Notes: generated by a model not told the origin, from the letters alone. Positions 8,982 through 18,339 are shown, numbered from the stretch's first letter. The stretch is DNA of 64,000 nucleotides from Nitrospina sp. (GCA_018673915.1 JABHBK010000058.1:23858-87857); one strand, 5' to 3'. Program-made: numbers and translations.

Positions 8982-10103
8982 TTGAAACCGCTTCACATAC
9001 TTCACGCTGAATCTGCTACCGGTTGGGGTGGACAGGAAATCAGAGTCTTTCAAGAGTGCCAGCTATTGCTGGAACGTGGACTCCGTGTTTCCATTGTTTG
9101 CCGTCCTGATAGTCCCCTTGGGGAAAGATGTCTCCGTTTCAACCCAGCTAATTTTACCTATTTTCCATTAGAGATGAGGCGGCCCTTTAGTTTGCCAACT
9201 CTGATTTCCCTGGCAAAGATCATCAGAGGTGCCAAGCCGGATATTCTTCACTCACACAGTTCTATCGATAGTTGGCTAATCGCCATCACGGGACAGTTTT
9301 TAGGTGTTCCCATTGTTCGAAGCCGACATGTTAAAATTCCAATACGAAACCATATTTTTAACCGATGGCTATATGCTAAAGCTCCCCGCAGGATTCTCAC
9401 AAGTGGTCAGGGAATTGCTCAAATGGTCGCAGAGCAAGCAAGAATCCCACTGGATAAAATAAAATCCATTCCTGCAGGCGTTGACTTTCGAAGATTTGAC
9501 CTTAAAATTAGCGGAGAGAAAATAAGAAAAGAGCTAGGAGTAGAACCTCATCAACCATTAATTGGGAAAATTGCTGTAATTCGCGGCTGGAAAGGCTACG
9601 ACTATTTTGTAGATTCCGCCCCGCTTGTCTTAAAAAATTTTCCAGAAGCTCGATTTGTTATCGTTGGTGACGGACCTGGTTATCAATCCATTTGCTCAAG
9701 AGTGAAAAAACATGGTTTAGAAAAATCTATTTTTGTGTTGGGTCACCGTGAAGATATTCCAGAGATCATGGCAGCACTGGATATCCATTGTGTCGCATCC
9801 TTTGCAGTAGAAGGCACGACCCAGGTCATTCCTCAGGCCTTTGCCATGAGAACTCCTGTTGTGTCTACGCGCATGGACTCTATCCTGCCTATTCTTGGAA
9901 ATGGAGAACGAGGTATTTTGGTCGACCTTAAAAGCTCACAGGATATAGCCAATGGAATAACTCAGCTTTTAAATAATCCAGAATTAGCCGAAGCTATGGT
10001 CGAAAAAGCGTACACATTTTGTAAAAAAGAGTTGAGTGCTGATAAAATGATGGACCAAACAATTGCCGTTTATCAAGATGTCTTGAACGAGTCTTGCTCT
10101 TAG
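8982..10103 (+). CDS. GT4 family glycosyltransferase (EX7E motif altered)
   Basis: This is a 373-residue GT-B enzyme. The N-terminus HAESATGWGGQEIRVF has the Gly-Gly loop used for donor binding. The donor domain has IGKIAVIRGWKGYDYFV near residue 200 and EGTTQVIPQAFAMRTPVVS near 285. At that place canonical GT4 enzymes have E-x7-E; here the second acid is Gln. The TTG start at 8982 has no strong Shine-Dalgarno. The next GT4 gene follows 21 bases after the stop, so they are probably co-transcribed. Acceptor and donor are unknown. Confidence 0.85.
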   Translation: MKPLHILHAESATGWGGQEIRVFQECQLLLERGLRVSIVCRPDSPLGERCLRFNPANFTYFPLEMRRPFSLPTLISLAKIIRGAKPDILHSHSSIDSWLIAITGQFLGVPIVRSRHVKIPIRNHIFNRWLYAKAPRRILTSGQGIAQMVAEQARIPLDKIKSIPAGVDFRRFDLKISGEKIRKELGVEPHQPLIGKIAVIRGWKGYDYFVDSAPLVLKNFPEARFVIVGDGPGYQSICSRVKKHGLEKSIFVLGHREDIPEIMAALDIHCVASFAVEGTTQVIPQAFAMRTPVVSTRMDSILPILGNGERGILVDLKSSQDIANGITQLLNNPELAEAMVEKAYTFCKKELSADKMMDQTIAVYQDVLNESCS

Positions 10104-10124
10104 TCCCTTCAATTTTTTTTCGTC

Positions 10125-11279
10125 ATGAAAATAGCTATCATCCGGCAAAAATTTGTTCTTTATGGTGGTGCCGAGCAGTTTGTGCAAGGCTATATCCACC
10201 AGCTAGCTGAGGCCGGGCACGACATTCATATTTTTGCCAATCAGTGGGCTCCCGCCAATCACCCTAATATTCATATTCACCATATTCCCACCTATAAATT
10301 TAACTCTTTCATAAGGACCCTTTCATTTGCATGGTTCTCAGCAAAGGCGGTAGAAAGCGAATCTTTTGACATTATCCAGAGCCATGAAAAAACATGGAAG
10401 CAGGATGTATATCGTGTTGGAGATGGATGCCATAAAGAGTGGCTGGAACAAAGAAAACGTTTTTTACCAGCATTGAAGGGATTTTTCCTCACCTTCAACC
10501 CCTTTCACCAACTCATTCTAAAGCTGGAAAGGAATATGTTCGAATCAGGCCAGTGTCGAAAATTTATCGCCATTTCCCAAATGGTCAAGGAAGACATTCT
10601 CAAGCACTATCACTGCCCTCCTGAAAATATTTCGGTAGTCTATAACGGTGTCGATCTGGAACGTTTTAATTCTGAAAACAAAGTATCGTACCGGGAAACT
10701 ATTAGAAAAGAACTGGGAGTTCCAGAAAATTCCACTCTTATATTATTTGTGGGTTCTGGCTTTGAAAGGAAAGGACTGAAGTACCTGCTGCAGGCAACAC
10801 AATTTTTGCGCCAAGAAGATTGGCGACTTTTAATAATGGGAAAAGGAAAATGGAACAAATATCTTCAATTCGCCCCTGAAAACCTCAGAGGTCAAATTAT
10901 ATATAAAGAACCGGTTCCTGAAATTGAAAAGTATTATTCTGCGGCCGATATTTTCGCTCTGCCTTCCATTTATGAACCCTTTGGGAACGCCAATCTGGAA
11001 GCTTTAGCAACAGGACTTCCTGTCATCACCACCCGCCATTGCGGCGCGGCCAATATCATTCAGCATAAATTAAGTGGCATGATTGTAGAAAATCCAGAGT
11101 CTCCCAAAGAGATCGCCGATAATATCAATAGCCTTTTTGACCCGGCCCTGCGCCAGACCCTAAGCCAAAATGCACGATCACTGGCTGAGAAGTTTTCCCT
11201 GGAAACCAATACCCTTGCAATGCTGAAAATTTATCAGGATATAATTTCCACTCAAGAAAACAAATCTAACGAATCATAA
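10125..11279 (+). CDS. GT4 family glycosyltransferase, WaaG-like
   Basis: This 384-residue protein begins MKIAIIRQKFVLYGGAEQFV, the opening of WaaG/RfaG-type LPS core glucosyltransferases. The donor domain has LFVGSGFERKGLKYLLQA and YEPFGNANLEALATGLPVI, a canonical E-x7-E. WaaG adds the first glucose to inner-core heptose. With the GT9 enzyme two genes upstream this fits LPS core assembly, though the exact sugar is inference. It ends at 11279, eight bases before the convergent small gene. Confidence 0.87.
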   Translation: MKIAIIRQKFVLYGGAEQFVQGYIHQLAEAGHDIHIFANQWAPANHPNIHIHHIPTYKFNSFIRTLSFAWFSAKAVESESFDIIQSHEKTWKQDVYRVGDGCHKEWLEQRKRFLPALKGFFLTFNPFHQLILKLERNMFESGQCRKFIAISQMVKEDILKHYHCPPENISVVYNGVDLERFNSENKVSYRETIRKELGVPENSTLILFVGSGFERKGLKYLLQATQFLRQEDWRLLIMGKGKWNKYLQFAPENLRGQIIYKEPVPEIEKYYSAADIFALPSIYEPFGNANLEALATGLPVITTRHCGAANIIQHKLSGMIVENPESPKEIADNINSLFDPALRQTLSQNARSLAEKFSLETNTLAMLKIYQDIISTQENKSNES

Positions 11280-11286
11280 TTTTTTT

Positions 11287-11499
11287 TCAAGCTGAAAGAG
11301 ACGTAATCCGCACATGAGCATAATCCATATCCAATTTTTTCTTCACCCAATTGGGAACCTGCTTGGTACCACTTGAGTTGAGAGTTTTATTTGCTTCATG
11401 AGTATAAAACGCATTCCAATACTTCGTGCTCAATTCCTGTTCTGAAATAATCTTTTTAACTTTACCTTGCGGGTTTAATACCTTCACATCGTAAAACAT
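11287..11499 (-). CDS. Small conserved-looking protein of unknown function (70 aa)
   Basis: The start ATG at 11499 is preceded by AGGAG eight bases upstream, a good ribosome binding site. The protein is soluble and polar (MFYDVKVLNPQGKVKKI...), with a predicted beta start and helical middle, no Cys and no membrane segment. I do not recognise a family. It is convergent with the GT4 gene and isolated from other minus-strand genes. Confidence 0.6.
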   Translation of the reverse strand: MFYDVKVLNPQGKVKKIISEQELSTKYWNAFYTHEANKTLNSSGTKQVPNWVKKKLDMDYAHVRITSLSA

Positions 11500-11800
11500 G
11501 GCTTGCTCTCCTAAAAGGTCGATAATTGTACTGACCTTTTAAATTGCAAACCCCTTGCCAAAATTCTCCGATTCAGGGAAAAAGATATAAACAACTAAAT
11601 AACAGTGTGTTGGCTAAAGATTGCTAGAGGGGAGGAAGTGTTACGCATGCCAAAAAATTTTAACACACGCAACATCACCTGCATAAATCGCTGTACATAC
11701 TCTCAATAAAACAGCTGGAGGAAAACTCGTACCACAAAGAGTAGTTTGTACCTTCGTCGCTAAATAACTCAAGGTATTCTATAACTATGAGCCTGCTTTA
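11500..11800. other. Intergenic region, nothing recognised
   Basis: About 300 bases separate two small minus-strand genes. I see no tRNA, strong hairpin or open frame with a ribosome binding site. It should contain the promoter for the 70-residue gene. Confidence 0.5.
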
Positions 11801-12031
11801 TTAGCTTTTAGAATGCGTGCCATCACAAAAAGGAGATTTCCCCGTACGTCCGCAGTCACAAATCACATACCGGCGGGCTTCCTCAATAGTGAATTCTTTA
11901 GGGGATTTGCCAGTACTTTTGGAGCTATGCGAACCATCACAATAAGGTTTTTTCTCAGATTCTCCACAGGTGCAAAAAACCTTTTTCCCCGGGGTTTCAT
12001 CTGAAAAAATTGGACTGTTTTCGTAAGCCAT
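11801..12031 (-). CDS. Tandem CDGSH iron-sulfur domain protein (mitoNEET-like)
   Basis: This 76-residue protein has two complete CDGSH motifs: CTCGESEKKPYCDGSH and CDCGRTGKSPFCDGTH (C-x-C-x2-S/T-x3-P-x-C-D-G-S/T-H). Each binds a 2Fe-2S cluster through three Cys and one His. The tandem arrangement matches small bacterial CDGSH proteins linked to redox or iron handling. The start ATG at 12031 has AAGGA at good spacing. It is a single-gene unit; there is no obvious functional tie to the neighbouring glycan genes. Confidence 0.92.
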   Translation of the reverse strand: MAYENSPIFSDETPGKKVFCTCGESEKKPYCDGSHSSKSTGKSPKEFTIEEARRYVICDCGRTGKSPFCDGTHSKS

Positions 12032-12146
12032 GAATAATCCTTAAATTAAAGTTGTTAAAAAATGAACGGTCGCAAATTTTTAAGGTATTGTCAATGAGAT
12101 TTCATTTTAGAAGTATTTTTCAACTTTCCCATTATAAAATATTCTT

Positions 12147-13526
12147 ATGCTAATACTGATAACAGGAGCTACAGGTTTGGTTGGAAAAACCCTTCTTCCC
12201 CTACTAAAAGCCAATGGGAATGAAATCGTTATCTTGACCAGAAATCCGGAAACAGCCGGAGTGCGATTGCCCATTGACTGCCAAATAATTCATTGGAATC
12301 CACTTTCCCACACCCCCGATTTACCCGAAAATATTGATGCGGTCATTCATTTATGCGGGGAAGGAATAGCTGATGGGCGTTGGACACGGAAGCGTAAACA
12401 GGAAATCTATGATTCCAGGGTTCTTTCCACTCGCAATTTACTCAATTTATTTAGCAATTATAAATCCCCTCCCAAAGTATTTATTTCTGCATCTGCAATC
12501 GGCTACTACAAAAACTCCAGTCAATCCGCCTTGGATGAAACCTCTCCGCCGGATGATGGTTTTCTTGCAAAAGTTTGTAAAGATTGGGAGGCAGAAACTT
12601 TTAAAGCGGATGCGTTAGGCATGCGAACTCTGGCTTTGCGCTTAGGAGTAATTCTCGGCCATGACGGAGGTGTCATGGCTAAAATGCTTCCTCCGTTTCG
12701 AATGGGGTTAGGAGGTCCTTTAGGAAATGGAGAACAATGGATGAGCTGGATTCATGTCCGGGATGTAGCAGGACTTATCATCACTGCATTGGAAAACCCT
12801 GCTTATCAAGGACCCATTAACGCCGTGAGCCCTTACCCAGTAACCAACAAAGAGTTCACCAATGTCTTGGCAAAAATAATTAAACTCCCTGCATTTTTCA
12901 CCATTCCGGCTTTAATGCTGAAATTACTTTTCGGAGAAATGTCATGCTTGCTATTGGCCAGCCAGAATGTTTCATCTCGAAAAGCAATCGGCCTGGGTTA
13001 CAAGTTTGTGTATCCAAAATTAAAAACGGCTCTAAAGGTCATTTGTGATCAGGTTGGTCACAAACTCATCACCGAGCAATGGGTGCCACAACCTATAGAT
13101 CAAGTCTTCGAGTTTTTTTCCAATGCAAAAAATTTGGAAACCCTCACTCCAGACTTCCTTCATTTCAAAATTGTGAAGACCTCTCATACCAAAATTCAGG
13201 AAGGAACTATTCTCGACTACCAGCTAAGACTGCACGGCATTCCCGTGAAGTGGCAGTCCAAAATTACTGGTTGGATTCCCGGCCAACGGTTTTCAGACCA
13301 GCAAACCCGGGGACCCTACACTTTTTGGCATCATACTCATGAATTTTACGAGGCGAGAGGTGGCACCGTTATACGCGATAACGTGGTTTACAAATTCCCA
13401 GGATGGGTTCCCGGAGATATTCTGGGCCATAATTTTATAAATAAAGATTTGGAAAAAATATTTATGTTTAGAAGGGAGCAAATTAAAAAACTATTTCCCC
13501 CAAACCCTAAATCCACCCACGAATAA
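12147..13526 (+). CDS. TIGR01777-type SDR epimerase fused to a C-terminal SRPBCC domain
   Basis: This protein has 459 residues. Residues 1-295 are an extended short-chain dehydrogenase with the nucleotide loop TGATGLVG. It also has CGEGIADGRWTRKRKQEI, the signature of the TIGR01777/YfcH (cell division inhibitor SulA-like) group. Residues about 305-455 (EQWVPQPIDQVFEFFSNAKN onwards) form a SRPBCC/START-type ligand-binding domain, as in PF03364-like proteins. Substrate is unknown; the lipid-binding-like fold suggests a hydrophobic ligand. It converges with, and overlaps by 20 bases, the GT2 gene on the opposite strand. Confidence 0.88.
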   Translation: MLILITGATGLVGKTLLPLLKANGNEIVILTRNPETAGVRLPIDCQIIHWNPLSHTPDLPENIDAVIHLCGEGIADGRWTRKRKQEIYDSRVLSTRNLLNLFSNYKSPPKVFISASAIGYYKNSSQSALDETSPPDDGFLAKVCKDWEAETFKADALGMRTLALRLGVILGHDGGVMAKMLPPFRMGLGGPLGNGEQWMSWIHVRDVAGLIITALENPAYQGPINAVSPYPVTNKEFTNVLAKIIKLPAFFTIPALMLKLLFGEMSCLLLASQNVSSRKAIGLGYKFVYPKLKTALKVICDQVGHKLITEQWVPQPIDQVFEFFSNAKNLETLTPDFLHFKIVKTSHTKIQEGTILDYQLRLHGIPVKWQSKITGWIPGQRFSDQQTRGPYTFWHHTHEFYEARGGTVIRDNVVYKFPGWVPGDILGHNFINKDLEKIFMFRREQIKKLFPPNPKSTHE

Positions 13527-14544
13527 GTTTCCAGTAAAAACTGAGCAATGGACTTAATACATAGTCCATCAACGGGTTGCTCATGCCACTTACGGCAATC
13601 GTTCCACGATATAAACGAGATATTTCTTTATCGTCCACTTTTCGAAAAGATTTTATTTGCCTGCGTTTTCGGGATATCCGTAAAAATTGGCCTAGAATTT
13701 CAAAATAACTTTTCATCTTGAGCCCGAACCAACCGTGTATCAGGGCGTGGACGATCTGCGCCAGCTCGACAACAACCAAGGCTGGAAAAATAAGGATCAG
13801 GGTTTTGCACTCCAAATTTTTGAAAAGAATATGAAGGCGATTTTTTTCAGACCGATAAAACTTGTGCACACCTTTATTAAAATTATAGTGGTGGTAGCAA
13901 ACCGAATTGGGTGTCACCATCAACTTCCACCCTCCCAATCTTATTTTCCAAGACAAATCATGGTCCTCATGATAAAGAAACAAATCCTCATCGAACCCGC
14001 CTACCTGCTCATACACCTCTCGGGGGAACATGAATATCCCTCCACATGCGGTTTCCGTATAAGGCAAATCATCCTTATCCTGCTGATCTACAAGGTTTGG
14101 ACATGCTATTCCCGTATAATTTATTAATACGCCGAATGAGTTGATCACTGCTGAATCATTCAAGGAGGGATTTTGCTTGTCAGGATGATAAAGTATTTTT
14201 GGAATCGCCGCCCCGATGTGCGAATCAGACTCCAGCAAATCCACCAACTGCCTAACACAATCGGGTGCCATTTCCAGATCATTGTTCAAAAATAAAAAGT
14301 AGTGGCCTTCGGCTTTTTTCAACACCCGGTTAACGGCTGAACCGAACCCCAGGTTTTCGCCATTTTCTAACAAACGCACGGAAGGATATAGTTCCCTCAC
14401 CATCGCTTGCGACCCATCCTCCGAGCCATTATCGCTGACCCAGGTTTCCAGGTTTTCATAATCCTGTTTTAATAGGGATTGAAGACAGCCGGATAGAACA
14501 TCCTTGCCATTCCAGTTCACAACAATTGCGGAAACTTTTTTCAT
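13507..14544 (-). CDS. GT2 family glycosyltransferase (rhamnosyltransferase-like)
   Basis: This is a 345-residue GT-A fold protein. The N-terminus VSAIVVNWNGKDVLSGCLQS and SDNGSEDGS belong to the nucleotide-sugar site. LFLNNDLEM provides the metal-binding DXD-type motif near residue 100. GGFDEDLFLYHEDHDLSWKI is the catalytic-base region of the WbbL-like group. Hydrophobic helices near 260 and at the C-terminus suggest membrane association. It is first after two other minus-strand sugar genes (53-base gap), probably the promoter-distal member of one operon with the GT4 gene and the CapF-like pair. Confidence 0.87.
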   Translation of the reverse strand: MKKVSAIVVNWNGKDVLSGCLQSLLKQDYENLETWVSDNGSEDGSQAMVRELYPSVRLLENGENLGFGSAVNRVLKKAEGHYFLFLNNDLEMAPDCVRQLVDLLESDSHIGAAIPKILYHPDKQNPSLNDSAVINSFGVLINYTGIACPNLVDQQDKDDLPYTETACGGIFMFPREVYEQVGGFDEDLFLYHEDHDLSWKIRLGGWKLMVTPNSVCYHHYNFNKGVHKFYRSEKNRLHILFKNLECKTLILIFPALVVVELAQIVHALIHGWFGLKMKSYFEILGQFLRISRKRRQIKSFRKVDDKEISRLYRGTIAVSGMSNPLMDYVLSPLLSFYWKLIRGWI

Positions 14545-14596
14545 CGAGGATTTTAAAAAAATATTTGAGGGGGGTATCTTTTATTGAGATTCCACT

Positions 14597-15673
14597 TTAT
14601 TCATCCAAAGATTCTTTAAATTGCTTTTCAAGTTTTGCACTATTTGCTTCCCAGGAAAATTCTTTGATCCTCTGATATCCTTTATCAGCCAGTTTACTTC
14701 TAAGCACTTCATCACTTAAGACACGGGCAAGATTATCGGCTAACTGCTCAGGCTGTTTAGGAGGTGAAACCAAAGCTGTCTCCCCATCCACAGCATAATC
14801 ACGGCTTCCTCCAGTATCGGTCGTTACTAATGCTCCACCGCATGCCATAGCTTCCATGGATGGCATGCCCAATCCTTCATACCAACTTGAACACAAATAC
14901 GTACCACAAGAAGAGTAGAGGCGACGCAATGTTTCTCCTGTCGGGCGATAATGATATTCGAATTTAAAACCTGCGTCCTCGTATAAAGGAGAGGGGTCTT
15001 GAAGTTTTTCCCCAAAGACCACTGGGTCAATTTTACAATTACGAGATCGAAGTATTTTCACTGCATCCATGGCATCCTTATACCCCTTCCAATCATAATC
15101 ATGATGCAATATGCATACTCTGGATGCATTTCCGCGACTCCCCTCTTCACGAAAAAATGACTTCTCGCTAACAGGAGTTACTAAAACCTCTGCTTCCTGA
15201 CTATATTTTTCCAGCAGTATTTCCTTTAGCCACGTAGATATCACCAGTTTTTTTAAAGGCATATAATAAGTATTTTGTGCCTTAGTTTTTTCCCGCGTCC
15301 AGAGACTTTCATGGTGTTGAACGAAGTAGAACTTTTTCCCCTTGCCATCAGGGAACCGATTGACAAAGTCTGCTGTTTGCCATGCTGTGGCCACTATAAT
15401 ATCCGAGTCTGGAATTAGCCTTTCATCATTATACGAAAGGACATTGATGGGGATCTTATTCTCGAGCCAATCGATGGACCCAGGAGGGATTTCGGCAACC
15501 GTCTTAGTTATTATCCTCTGCCAATGGTCAATTCGGTACCATCTGGCAGGCTTTGCCAGAACAAATATTTTTACCTCATTCCCCATTCCTTGAAGACGAT
15601 TAGCATATTCGAATAGCGCTCTGTTTCCACCGCTGATCCTGTTGTATTGACTAAGAATAAAAGTGATTTTCAT
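14597..15673 (-). CDS. GT4 family glycosyltransferase
   Basis: This 358-residue GT-B enzyme starts MKITFILSQYNRISGGNRALF, with the Gly-Gly donor loop. The C-terminal domain contains CSSWYEGLGMPSMEAMACGG, a canonical E-x7-E, followed by the LVTTDTGG turn. The middle has VCILHHDYDWKGYKDAM. It lies 56 bases downstream of the cupin gene and upstream of the GT2 gene, on the same strand. It is presumably a side-chain sugar transferase of the same polysaccharide. Confidence 0.87.
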   Translation of the reverse strand: MKITFILSQYNRISGGNRALFEYANRLQGMGNEVKIFVLAKPARWYRIDHWQRIITKTVAEIPPGSIDWLENKIPINVLSYNDERLIPDSDIIVATAWQTADFVNRFPDGKGKKFYFVQHHESLWTREKTKAQNTYYMPLKKLVISTWLKEILLEKYSQEAEVLVTPVSEKSFFREEGSRGNASRVCILHHDYDWKGYKDAMDAVKILRSRNCKIDPVVFGEKLQDPSPLYEDAGFKFEYHYRPTGETLRRLYSSCGTYLCSSWYEGLGMPSMEAMACGGALVTTDTGGSRDYAVDGETALVSPPKQPEQLADNLARVLSDEVLRSKLADKGYQRIKEFSWEANSAKLEKQFKESLDE

Positions 15674-15729
15674 TATTTACGGGGATGATTGAAAGGTGTA
15701 CGAAAGCATCCAAATTGAGGTGCCTTTAT

Positions 15730-16134
15730 TTATTCCAAAATTTTTTCATAATAGGTGTCGGGGTCTTCCGGGTCAAATTTTTCATTTGCATAAACTAAAA
15801 GAACCATGTCCCCTTCCCCAATATTCTTGATAGCATGGATGGTCCCAGGGTCTATTCTTATGGTCTTCAAGTCATTCACACCCAATACCAATTCACGGGT
15901 CTCTCCGGTTTCCCGGTCTTTCAGCAAAAGTTGACCGGTCCCGGTCGGAACACAAAACCATTCCACTTTGCGCGAATGGTAATGATTTCCCCTCACCTTT
16001 CCAGGATAAGCCACCGAGACATGAAGTTGCCCGAATTCCCGGCATCCTTCTGGCAGTTCTCCACCCAAAACCTCTATCAACCAACCTCTCTCATCTGACT
16101 TCTTGTCCAAATCCTGAATATCATATTTCTTCAC
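15730..16134 (-). CDS. CapF C-terminal-like cupin protein (stand-alone)
   Basis: This is a 134-residue cupin. It has GKVRGNHYHSRKVEWF (metal ligands His51, His53 and Glu58), the proline-glycine turn IDPGTIHAI, and ends ANEKFDPEDPDTYYEKIL. That ending closely resembles the C-terminal domain of CapF, the two-domain reductase of UDP-N-acetyl-L-fucosamine synthesis. In CapF the cupin domain catalyses the C3 epimerisation that precedes reduction. Here it is a separate gene whose ATG overlaps the TGA of the SDR gene by four bases (ATGA at 16131-16134). A generic FdtA/WxcM-type sugar isomerase is the alternative. Confidence 0.82.
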   Translation of the reverse strand: MKKYDIQDLDKKSDERGWLIEVLGGELPEGCREFGQLHVSVAYPGKVRGNHYHSRKVEWFCVPTGTGQLLLKDRETGETRELVLGVNDLKTIRIDPGTIHAIKNIGEGDMVLLVYANEKFDPEDPDTYYEKILE

Positions 16135-16985
16135 GTTTTCTTTTTCCTCCGATAATAGGACAGCGTCTGCTCAATCCCTTTGGATAAAGAAACCTGGGGT
16201 CGCCAACCATATTTCTCTGAAAATCGTGAGGGATCACAACAATAGGAAGTTTCCGATTGGTTTTTATTCGTTAAAAACTCGACCTTGGTATTTTTATAAT
16301 TCTTACAAATCAGTTTCACAATTTGTTTTATCGAAACCATCCGCCCAGAACTTACATTAAAAATTTTTCCCGAACCCGGAAAAAACTCAAACCCGGCAAG
16401 AGTAAAGGCCTGCACCACATCATCGACATAAATAAAATCCCTACCTTGCCGACCATCCCCATTGATCACTAAAGGTAACCCTCTTACCGCTCTAGAGCAT
16501 AATGTCGCCACGACAGAATTGTAGTTCGGCCTGCACCCTGGCCCATAAATATTCGACAGTCTCAAAATCGTGTACGGAATCCCGGAAATCTTAATAAGAT
16601 TTTCCGCATTTTGCTTACTCACCCCATATACAGTATCAGGGTTTGCTGTCTTTGTTTCACGGATGGGGGTTTTGCAATTTACCAATGAGTAAGTCTGTGC
16701 CGAAGACGCAAAAACAAGACGGGCAGAAGATTTTCCTTCATTTAAAATAGATTCTAACAGGCGAGAAGTGCCGATGATATTTCCATTTAGAATCTCCTCA
16801 TTCGTTCCCCGGTTGACTCCTCCCAGATGAAAAAAAATGTCTGTGTCCGCAACAAACCGTTTGAGATCCTGCTTTCCGGGGAGTCCTTTTCGACGCGGAA
16901 GAGTGACCACTGTCCCCCGCTTCTTTAACGCAGATACCAAATGCGTTCCTATAAAACCTTTTGCCCCGGTTACGCCAATACGCAT
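16131..16985 (-). CDS. CapF-like NAD(P)-dependent sugar epimerase/reductase (SDR domain)
   Basis: This is a 284-residue extended SDR. It has the nucleotide loop GAKGFIGTHL (residues 7-16), HLGGVNRGTNEE, catalytic Ser near 95, and the YGVSK pair Tyr120/Lys124. The stretch CRPNYNSVVATLCSRA is a hallmark of CapF rather than generic GalE. Unlike typical CapF it keeps a GalE-like C-terminal end (YGWRPQVSLSKGIEQTL) and lacks the fused cupin, which is the next gene with a 4-base overlap. The likely role is making a deoxy-aminosugar nucleotide for the surface glycan. The exact sugar is inference, because no CapE or CapG homologue is in the window. Confidence 0.83.
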   Translation of the reverse strand: MRIGVTGAKGFIGTHLVSALKKRGTVVTLPRRKGLPGKQDLKRFVADTDIFFHLGGVNRGTNEEILNGNIIGTSRLLESILNEGKSSARLVFASSAQTYSLVNCKTPIRETKTANPDTVYGVSKQNAENLIKISGIPYTILRLSNIYGPGCRPNYNSVVATLCSRAVRGLPLVINGDGRQGRDFIYVDDVVQAFTLAGFEFFPGSGKIFNVSSGRMVSIKQIVKLICKNYKNTKVEFLTNKNQSETSYCCDPSRFSEKYGWRPQVSLSKGIEQTLSYYRRKKKT

Positions 16986-17138
16986 TGATTATTAGTTTTC
17001 GGTTTTAGGTTTGCGTGCACGTCACACCAGCGAGATGGGTCGCAGCTTTGCGGAATCCAGCATGAAGATAAAACGAAATTACCAATCCTTATGCAAAGTA
17101 TACCTTTTATTATCCAGCAGAACCAGACCGAACCCCGA

Positions 17139-17165
17139 TTGAATTTAAATTTTCTATTGTATAAT
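17139..17165 (+). promoter_or_regulatory. Probable sigma-70 promoter of the CrtC/AttH-like gene
   Basis: A perfect TATAAT at 17160-17165 lies 32 bases before the ATG. A TTGAAT -35 box stands at 17139-17144, but the 15-base spacer is short. It is the only strong candidate in this divergent interval. Confidence 0.5.
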
Positions 17166-17197
17166 TAACGGAATTTTTCCTCAGGAGCTTAAGATCT

Positions 17198-18310
17198 ATG
17201 CGCCTTGCTATATTGTTTCTGGCCATGTTTTGCATCGCATCACCTGTTAGAGCAGAGCCTGAAATTCCCACTCCCTTCAAACAGGCACTTCCGGGTTACT
17301 CTTACCAGTTTCCCCGCGATGACTTCTCGCACGATGAGTTCCGCATAGAATGGTGGTATTACACCGGAAATCTGGTCGGTGAAAGAAACCAGCCGTTTGG
17401 CTACCAACTCACTTTCTTTCGGGTCGGGCTCGAAAAGACAAATCCGATAGATAATCCCTCTTCCTGGAAAATTGATAATATCTATTTCGCGCACATGACA
17501 GTATCAGACATTAATAACAAAAAGTTTCATTTCTTCGAGCGCATCAACCGAAGAGGAATGAAAAATGCCGGCGCGGATTCCGACCAGCTGAATGTTTGGA
17601 ATGAAGACTGGAGCCTGACGCAAAAAGAAAATTCTCATTTTTTGCAGGCTCTAGAAAAGGGGACAGGGCTCAACTTGAAACTGACGGCAATAAAAAAACG
17701 AGTCCTGCACGGCAAAGAAGGAATCAGTAAAAAAGGCAGCGGTTCCGGGAACGCCTCGCATTATTTTTCTTTTCCTCGTATGGAAACTACCGGAAATATT
17801 TTTCTGAAAGGAGAGGCTATTCCGGTTCGAGGAACCAGTTGGATGGATCATGAATTTTCCAGCAATCAATTAAATAAAAATTTGGTGGGCTGGGACTGGT
17901 TTTCCATAAAACTCGACAACCAGACCGAAATCATGCTTTACCAATTGCGTGACCAAAGCGGCGCCAAAGACCCTCATTCCAGTGGAACTCTGATCTTGCC
18001 CGATGGACAATCCCGTCACATTCTCAATTCCGAGTTTTCGATCACTGCAAAAAAGTTCTGGACCAGTCCACACACCCATGCCACCTACCCTGCGAGTTGG
18101 ACTATCTCCCTGCCCGAAGGAGAACTCAATATCACTCCCGATTTTTCAGACCAAGAGCTTTACAACCTACGTTCCATATCCAGTTCCTACTGGGAAGGAA
18201 GCGTCTCTATAAAAGGAAAGCTTAATGGAAAATCAGTATCGGGAAAAGGCTATGTCGAACTGGTGGGCTACCAAAAACCCCTGATACAAGGCGATGCCTT
18301 AAGAAAGTGA
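17198..18310 (+). CDS. Secreted CrtC/AttH-like lipocalin-domain protein
   Basis: This 370-residue protein has a clear signal peptide (MRLAILFLAMFCIASPVRAEP, cleavage after about residue 20). The family stretch FRIEWWYYTGNLVGERNQPFGYQLTFFR and a later GTSWMDHEFSSNQL match the carotenoid 1,2-hydratase (CrtC)/AttH group, two lipocalin-like barrels. Most members outside phototrophs are not carotenoid enzymes; they are secreted or periplasmic proteins of unknown lipid-related function, often next to FtsX-type ABC permeases. Here a YbbP permease is present, but 5 kb away. AGGAG lies before the ATG at 17198. Confidence 0.82.
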   Translation: MRLAILFLAMFCIASPVRAEPEIPTPFKQALPGYSYQFPRDDFSHDEFRIEWWYYTGNLVGERNQPFGYQLTFFRVGLEKTNPIDNPSSWKIDNIYFAHMTVSDINNKKFHFFERINRRGMKNAGADSDQLNVWNEDWSLTQKENSHFLQALEKGTGLNLKLTAIKKRVLHGKEGISKKGSGSGNASHYFSFPRMETTGNIFLKGEAIPVRGTSWMDHEFSSNQLNKNLVGWDWFSIKLDNQTEIMLYQLRDQSGAKDPHSSGTLILPDGQSRHILNSEFSITAKKFWTSPHTHATYPASWTISLPEGELNITPDFSDQELYNLRSISSSYWEGSVSIKGKLNGKSVSGKGYVELVGYQKPLIQGDALRK

Positions 18311-18339
18311 GGCCTGGCATTAAGACACCCTGAAGTGGG

